From Acidobacteriota bacterium (lineage in GTDB: Bacteria > Acidobacteriota > Terriglobia > Terriglobales > Acidobacteriaceae), in the NCBI GenBank assembly GCA_021813745.1, contig JAKAJO010000102.1:1-50822 (forward strand): a DNA stretch of 50,822 nucleotides, in the 5' to 3' direction. The notes beneath the pieces were generated by a model. That model saw only the letters and a list, made by a program, of their open reading frames with translations, was not told the origin of the DNA and made no database searches. This document shows positions 45,751-50,822 of this stretch, in pieces (position 1 is the first letter of the stretch; every line of letters starts with the position of its first letter). A program made the position numbers and the translations under genes.

Positions 45751-47403
45751 TTAGAGCATTGTGGAATTGACGGACTTGATGATTGTGTCAGCTGCGGCAC
45801 GGCTCCATCCGATTCTGAAGTCCTGTACATCGCGCAATGCAAAAGCCCCACTTGCACTGTGAGGGGCGGATATTGCAAAGAAATCAGCCTGTTCCACATT
45901 CTGAAGGTAGAAGGAAGGGCGCGCATCTGCCGTGATATTGGCGATCTCAATGTGGCTCATCTCCACATTTTTAACGTGACGGAGGAAGAATCCAGAGGCT
46001 GGCATGACGCCAAACATCTCGGGATCTGGATACTTTGTTTCATTTTCCGGCGGGACGATGTGGCTTTCGGATTCGGTACCGCCTCCCGCAGCAGCTACGT
46101 AGATGTCGGAGAGTTTCACGTCCTCAATCGGATAGCTGGGAATGCCGCTGAGGATCGAGCACGGAGTCCGCGCAGCGTTATAGCAAACAACGTTGTTGAT
46201 GAGGATGCGCCGGATTGCGCCAATCTTCGTTGTGCTGCTGGGGCCGCGGAGCCGGGATCCGAGGCGCACAAAGAGAGGGCCAGCAAAGATATCCCGCATG
46301 GTCGTGTTTGAGATAGCAATGTCTTCCACCAGGGCACCGTCCATGGATTCCAGCGCATATCCGTGGCAGCCCTCGAAAACGCAGTTCGAAATGGAGATGT
46401 TGATGAATCCTCCATTCGACTCCGTACCGCACTTGATGCGTCCCGTATGATAGACGGCCGCGTCTGCCTCAAACTTCTTAAAAGTCCCATCCAGAACAGT
46501 TCCCAGCTTATAGTTACCCGTTACCCAGCAGTTCGAGATGGTGACATTTCTAGTCGGACGTGCATAGCCAAGCGCAAAGCTCGACTTTGGACAGATTCCG
46601 TCATCCCACGGTGAATTGACAGTGCAGTTGGTGACGCGCACATTTTGGCAGCAATCCAAATCCATTCCGTCCCGATCGGTATCAATCTTGAGGTTATCGA
46701 TCGTGAGATTGTCAACGCCGGTCAAGAGTAATGCAAAATGCCCACCCTTCAAAACGGAGAAGTCGCGCAGTAGGGCGTTGTAGCAGTTCTTAAGGGCAAT
46801 CGCTTTGTTTCCGACTCCGGGCTGTTCCGCGACGTATATAGGGAAGTTGCCCCGTGCTGCGCGGTTGGCGCCAAAACTCAAGCCTTTGCCAAAGATGAGC
46901 CCCGAACCAGTAATGCTGAAGTCATGGATGCCTTCACCCCAAATGAGCGAATTATGCCAATGGTTATGACCGAAATCCTGATAGTCCTCCCACGGAGTAT
47001 TCGACTCCGCTGCGTCATAGGTTCCGCCGTTGTAGCCGGTTTGTTGACCGGGAAGGGGGGAATCGGCTGCCACAATCGTACAACCCTGTGCTAAATGCAG
47101 ATGCACGTGACTCTTCAGGTGCAGGGAGAAGCAAAGATAGCTCCCGGCTGGAAACAACACGGTGCCGCCTCCTGCAGCCGCAGCGGCCTCGATTGCGCGA
47201 TTGATTGCATTGCTGTCCAGTGTCTTGCCATCTCCTACTGCGCCATAGTGGCGCACATTCACTATTCCGTGGGACGACATCGGGTCTGGTTCCGCACCCT
47301 CGCGTGATAGCCCGGCGTAACCGAATGCTGGAACTGTACTTCCTGCGATGCCAAGGCTCCCGACACGCAAAAGCGCGCGACGCTTTGAATTGAATTTGCT
47401 CAT
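45751..47403 (-). CDS. Exported glycoside hydrolase family 28 (polygalacturonase-like)
   Basis: The 550-residue protein begins MSKFNSKRRALLRVGSLGIA, a twin-arginine-like signal, followed by a right-handed beta-helix. GH28 landmarks are DTDRDGMDLDCCQNVRVTNC (first catalytic Asp region), WDDGICPKSS (Asp pair) and TGRIKCGTESNGG (RIK). The usual GHG motif is not evident, so activity may differ from endo-polygalacturonase (for example rhamnogalacturonan or xylogalacturonan). AGGAGG lies 8 nt before ATG 47403. A GntR-type palindrome is 220 bp upstream. Confidence 0.9.
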   Translation of the reverse strand: MSKFNSKRRALLRVGSLGIAGSTVPAFGYAGLSREGAEPDPMSSHGIVNVRHYGAVGDGKTLDSNAINRAIEAAAAAGGGTVLFPAGSYLCFSLHLKSHVHLHLAQGCTIVAADSPLPGQQTGYNGGTYDAAESNTPWEDYQDFGHNHWHNSLIWGEGIHDFSITGSGLIFGKGLSFGANRAARGNFPIYVAEQPGVGNKAIALKNCYNALLRDFSVLKGGHFALLLTGVDNLTIDNLKIDTDRDGMDLDCCQNVRVTNCTVNSPWDDGICPKSSFALGYARPTRNVTISNCWVTGNYKLGTVLDGTFKKFEADAAVYHTGRIKCGTESNGGFINISISNCVFEGCHGYALESMDGALVEDIAISNTTMRDIFAGPLFVRLGSRLRGPSSTTKIGAIRRILINNVVCYNAARTPCSILSGIPSYPIEDVKLSDIYVAAAGGGTESESHIVPPENETKYPDPEMFGVMPASGFFLRHVKNVEMSHIEIANITADARPSFYLQNVEQADFFAISAPHSASGAFALRDVQDFRIGWSRAAADTIIKSVNSTML

Positions 47404-47785
47404 CCGAGGATCCTCCTCTTGATCCTGCAATCTCTTGGCCGCATACTCACGAATGTCACTGCGGATTGAGCCCGGTAAGAGTGATTCGTTCTATCCGACA
47501 TGACTTCTAATCACTCGACGGTCCGAGGCAAATTCGTGATGCAACCTGGGGTCGTGTATTGTTGGAAACTCCGCCCATCATCCGCAATGCGATCAGTTAG
47601 CTTAAGTTTTCCGATACGCGCCACGTGGTCAGACCACGCAGCGTCTCAAAGATATTCTCAGTAGTTTGGAGGCACTGTCAAGACGCGCGGACCAACACGG
47701 GGGACTTCAAACTGAGCTGATGATGCGAGCTGACCCTGAGCGGTAAAGCTGAGTGTGGTCGATGTGGCCTTTCAGGTCCATCTGA
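47404..47785. other. Regulatory region between DUF885 gene end and GH28 start
   Basis: No gene is visible in these 382 bases. The notable element is the palindrome at 47624-47638. The rest shows no strong hairpin or clear promoter hexamers. Confidence 0.45.
47624..47638. promoter_or_regulatory. GntR/FadR-type operator palindrome
   Basis: CGTGGTC-A-GACCACG is a perfect 15-bp palindrome with the TGGTnnnACCA core bound by FadR-subfamily GntR regulators such as PdhR, UxuR and ExuR. Since uronate regulators belong there, control of the pectinase gene is an attractive inference. Confidence 0.5.
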
Positions 47786-49579
47786 TCACTGAGTTGCTTT
47801 GGCTTTTGCAATCCACGCGTGGATTCGATCGGACAATACATCCAATGGCAGCGCCCCTGAGTCAAGTACTTCATCATGAAACGCACGGATATCAAACTTG
47901 CTGCCAAGTCCCGTCTTGGCCTCCTCCCGGAGATCGAGTAGCTTCAACTCACCGATCTTGTATGCGAGTGCCTGCCCAGGGTCTGCAATATAGCGATCAA
48001 CCTCGGATTGTACGGTCGATTCGTCGAGCGCCGAATGTTCGTGGAAGTAGTCCACCATTTGCTGGCGGGTCCAATGCTGGGAATGGACACCGGTGTCCAC
48101 GACTAACCGAATGGCTCGCCATAAATCTGCTTCAAGTCTCCCGTAATCCGAGTAGGGATCTGTATAGAATCCTGCGTCCTTGCCCAGCTGTTCCGCATAA
48201 AGTCCCCAACCTTCTGTGAAGGCAGGGTAGTTGTGGAATTTGCGGAACTCGGGAACTCCCTGCAACTCCTGTGCAATTGAAATCTGTAAATGATGCCCCG
48301 GAATTCCTTCGTGGTAGGCGATAGCCTCCACGTCGTAGAGATTTCTCTTAGTGGCGTTGTAGGTATTGATGTACAGTCGACCGGGACGCTTTCCGTCGGG
48401 GGATCCATGTTCGTAATAAGCCGGAGCAGCATTGGGCGCCAGATAATCAGGAACGGCTACAACCTCGAACGGCGCCTTCGGAAGGTGGCCGAAGAATTGT
48501 GGCAATTTAGCTTGCATGGGGCCCAGATAGCCGCGAAATGCTTCAAGGAGTGCTTCGGATGAAGCAGGATGAAGCTTCGTGTTTGTCTTTAAGCTCATTT
48601 CGAAGCTTTTACGGTCTTTAAAGCCGAGCTTTTGCGCGATGACGAGCATCGCCGCCTCGTCTTGACTCACCTGGCTCAGGCCGATCTGGTGGATCTCTGC
48701 GGCAGTAAGATTCGTTGAAGTGTAGAGGTGAATCCGGAACTGGTAATATCTGTCACCATCAGATAAAGCCCAGATTCCTGGCTGATCACGGCCAGCCGGA
48801 ATGTATGCAGCCTGAATAAATTGGGCGAGTCGCTTGTAAGCAGGCAAAACCTGGTGTGCAATGACTTCGAGCATTTCCTCCCGGATGCGCATTTGGTCTG
48901 CCGTTGAGATCGAAGATGGAAAATGTTTGATTGGCAGGGCAAAAGGGGAGTCCTCTGGCTTCTGCGCGGCCAGTTGCTGAACCTCTACCAGCGCCTCCTG
49001 CAGAATGAACTTCGGTGGGACTCTCTGGTCGTCGATACCGATTGACATATTGGTGATGACCTGGTCAAACGCATGAGGCAATTTGCGCATGCGGGCAATC
49101 CAGTCCTCGTAATCTTTAACCGTCAGGAAACTCAGTTGCGTTACCAGATCTGGATAGGTCGAGTAAATACCGCCTTGCTGACTGATGGGCATTTCCCACT
49201 CTTTGAAGTCAGCCTCCTCCATATCGTCAACAAATTGGCGCAGTAAAAGATCACGGCTGGTGACTTCCTGATCTGTGAATCCAGTGGGGTCGATAGCGGC
49301 AAGGCGCATCATTTCACTTTGTTCGAATGCAAGCCAGTCATTCACTGCATGCACAGAGTAGTCTGTGACCTGATCGTTGAACCGCGTGTCTCCAATCGTC
49401 GATGCGAATTCGGGAGAATGCTGCAAATAGGCGTCCCAATACTCTTTGAAGAGAGCCTGAAGTGCGGCTTCACGATCGACAAGTGGAGTGACCGCCGGAG
49501 TAGTGTCCGCATGAAGAAATGACGCGGAGAAGGGAAGAAGTGAAAGGACGAAAGCAAGAGCAATCAAACGATGTTTCAA
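47786..49579 (-). CDS. DUF885 metallopeptidase-like secreted protein
   Basis: The product (about 597 residues) starts at TTG 49579 with GAGG 9 nt upstream, giving a clean signal peptide (LKHRLIALAFVLSLLPFSA). DUF885 motifs are present: HEGIPGHH (residues about 423-430), a gluzincin-like HExxHH variant, and EGWGLYAEQLG (456-466) that supplies the further glutamate. A role as zinc-dependent peptidase is inferred for the family and seldom shown. In-frame GTG 49615 would extend it by 12 residues and spoil the signal start. Confidence 0.87.
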   Translation of the reverse strand: MKHRLIALAFVLSLLPFSASFLHADTTPAVTPLVDREAALQALFKEYWDAYLQHSPEFASTIGDTRFNDQVTDYSVHAVNDWLAFEQSEMMRLAAIDPTGFTDQEVTSRDLLLRQFVDDMEEADFKEWEMPISQQGGIYSTYPDLVTQLSFLTVKDYEDWIARMRKLPHAFDQVITNMSIGIDDQRVPPKFILQEALVEVQQLAAQKPEDSPFALPIKHFPSSISTADQMRIREEMLEVIAHQVLPAYKRLAQFIQAAYIPAGRDQPGIWALSDGDRYYQFRIHLYTSTNLTAAEIHQIGLSQVSQDEAAMLVIAQKLGFKDRKSFEMSLKTNTKLHPASSEALLEAFRGYLGPMQAKLPQFFGHLPKAPFEVVAVPDYLAPNAAPAYYEHGSPDGKRPGRLYINTYNATKRNLYDVEAIAYHEGIPGHHLQISIAQELQGVPEFRKFHNYPAFTEGWGLYAEQLGKDAGFYTDPYSDYGRLEADLWRAIRLVVDTGVHSQHWTRQQMVDYFHEHSALDESTVQSEVDRYIADPGQALAYKIGELKLLDLREEAKTGLGSKFDIRAFHDEVLDSGALPLDVLSDRIHAWIAKAKATQ

Positions 49580-49694
49580 GGGAGGATACCTCAACGCGGA
49601 ATCACGACAAAACACTCATCGATGAGTGTATTCGAAGCAGCGTCTTCGAGGACTTGGGCCGGTTGCGCGGCAAACCGAGGGGCTTTGATGGGGA

Positions 49695-50618
49695 TCAAGC
49701 CATTGCGACAGACTTTCGGTCCAGCACTCGATAAAGTGTGGAGCGGCTGATCCCGAGCTGATGAGCTGTACGCAACTTATTGCCACCATTCAGATGCAAT
49801 ACATATTGCACATGCTTGCAAACAGCTGTCTCCAACAGGAGATCGTCTGCAAGCGTCGTTGACTGGGCCTGACGGCGATCCTCTTCCGCAAGGGGAAGAT
49901 CTTCTGCACGGAGGTGGCCGAATTCGGTATTGAGGAGGGCGCTCTCTAAAACGCTTTGAAGTTCGCGGAGATTTCCCGGCCAGTGGTGTTGAAGCAAGCG
50001 ACGAATGGCGCCGCTGGATAGAGAGTGAGCTTGCTGCTGATAGCGGCGACAGATTTGATGAAGCATAGCTTTTGCAATCGGGATGATATCTTCCCGGCGC
50101 TCCCGTAAAGGAGGAATTGCAAATCGTACAGCGTTGAGATGGAAGGCCAGGTCAGGCAGGTACCGCCCTTGTAATGTCAATGTCCCCAAGGGCGTCTGCG
50201 AGGATACGAGCATCGCAAAAGCTCCCGATGTCCTGGCCCGGAGGCATTTAAGAGTTGCAAGCAGCAAGCCCTGACCAGGCGCCGCCAGAAGGTCAACGCG
50301 ATCAAGATAGACAAAGCCGATGAGTGACGCCGTATCGATCTCTCGAAGCAGAAACTCGCGGGCATCGCAGCGCAAGAACGCCTGCTGGCGAAGCGGACTT
50401 CGGCTGTGTATGTAACGTGCCAGCGTCTCCTTTCCTACGCCCGGATCTCCTTCGACGATCGCACATTGGATATTGGGAGCAACCAACTCCACTTGTTTCA
50501 AAATCCTGAGCCAGGCAGGACTCGTACCAGCCAATTTGGGATGAACCGCAGCTTGGCATTCATTTTCACTCGGGTTTTTCAATATCGGGGAAATTGCTAT
50601 CCGTGCGGTGTTTCCCAT
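49695..50618 (-). CDS. Degenerate sigma-54 enhancer-binding protein with Fis-type HTH
   Basis: The 307-residue protein has an AAA+ domain without receiver domain. Walker A is EGDPGVGKET (56-65). The stretch from RCDAREFLL (83-91) to GFVYLDRVDLL (101-111) is only about 10 residues, whereas NtrC-class proteins have some 30 more here including the GAFTGA loop that touches sigma-54. The Walker B DE pair reads DR. Later motifs are intact: PPLRERREDIIPIA (169-182), HHWPGNLRELQSVLESAL (211-228), and a Fis-type HTH (265-303: GGNKLRTAHQLGISRSTLYR). It probably binds DNA but cannot activate sigma-54 promoters in the usual way. Confidence 0.88.
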   Translation of the reverse strand: MGNTARIAISPILKNPSENECQAAVHPKLAGTSPAWLRILKQVELVAPNIQCAIVEGDPGVGKETLARYIHSRSPLRQQAFLRCDAREFLLREIDTASLIGFVYLDRVDLLAAPGQGLLLATLKCLRARTSGAFAMLVSSQTPLGTLTLQGRYLPDLAFHLNAVRFAIPPLRERREDIIPIAKAMLHQICRRYQQQAHSLSSGAIRRLLQHHWPGNLRELQSVLESALLNTEFGHLRAEDLPLAEEDRRQAQSTTLADDLLLETAVCKHVQYVLHLNGGNKLRTAHQLGISRSTLYRVLDRKSVAMA

Positions 50619-50822
50619 ACAAATTCGAACCTTCGCCCAGAGCGGTTGAAGCAGTTTCTCGTTGTCTCATTCATCGGCGACAGGAGAAAAAACTTAGGGG
50701 CTGTACCAGATAATCATGCCATGAATCGTGTAACCCATTGTTTTAGTTGTGTTTGTTGCAGTTTAGGGTTTGGAGTATTGAAGCGCCATTCGCATTCTCT
50801 GAGGAAGAGGGGAAAGCTGTGC

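Overview
The window looks like chromosome of an Acidobacteriota bacterium of the Terriglobia type (Edaphobacter, Granulicella and Terriglobus relatives). This rests on overall gene content: twin-arginine-exported plant-polymer glycoside hydrolases, a Cys-rich tyrosine recombinase of a kind I associate with this group, a two-subunit 2-oxoacid:ferredoxin oxidoreductase, a full Tol-Pal locus, and moderate GC. The placement is an inference, not a database match.

Layout. 1-108 is the tail of an IS5-type transposase. 328-3243 holds a LacI-family regulator and the periplasmic methionine sulfoxide repair pair msrP-msrQ. 3240-7142 (minus strand) is the translation operon rpsP-khpA-rimM-trmD-[isoprenylcysteine methyltransferase-like]-rplS-rnhB. 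7320-9073 holds two divergent esterases. 9843-14035 is a MarR regulator followed by two different ClC chloride channel/antiporter genes, with alternating half-site dyads in front.

14219-23247 is a 9.0-kb integrated element. A 21-bp direct repeat of the tRNA-Ser(GGA) 3' end marks both junctions. The integrase gene lies next to the intact tRNA. The cargo, read right to left, is a sigma-region-4-like regulator, a tandemly duplicated promoter/ribosome-site/micro-ORF cassette, two unknown genes, an HK97-type major capsid protein, an HNH-AP2 endonuclease, a tail tape-measure-like protein and two small unknown genes. No terminase, portal, protease or lysis gene is visible. It therefore looks like a minimal phage satellite, or a prophage stripped to very few genes that are all still open. 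The 200 nt between capsid and endonuclease genes can fold into several perfect helices including a possible pseudoknot. That is the best candidate here for an undescribed element.

23515-31882 (plus strand) carries a GH2 glycosidase behind a LacI-type operator, an ArsB-type transporter, a MATE exporter and korA-korB. 31951-37322 (minus strand) is the Tol-Pal envelope system tolQ-tolR-tolA/tonB-tolB-pal-cpoB, divergent from recN (37489-39168). 39326-42294 mixes four tRNA genes (Pro-CGG, Arg-TCT, His-GTG, Pro-TGG) with a YheT-type hydrolase, an unknown protein and a DUF4112 membrane protein. 42862-50618 holds a GH106-like hydrolase, a convergent GH28 pectinase with a GntR-type operator upstream, a DUF885 metallopeptidase-like protein, and an enhancer-binding-protein relative that has lost its sigma-54 contact loop.
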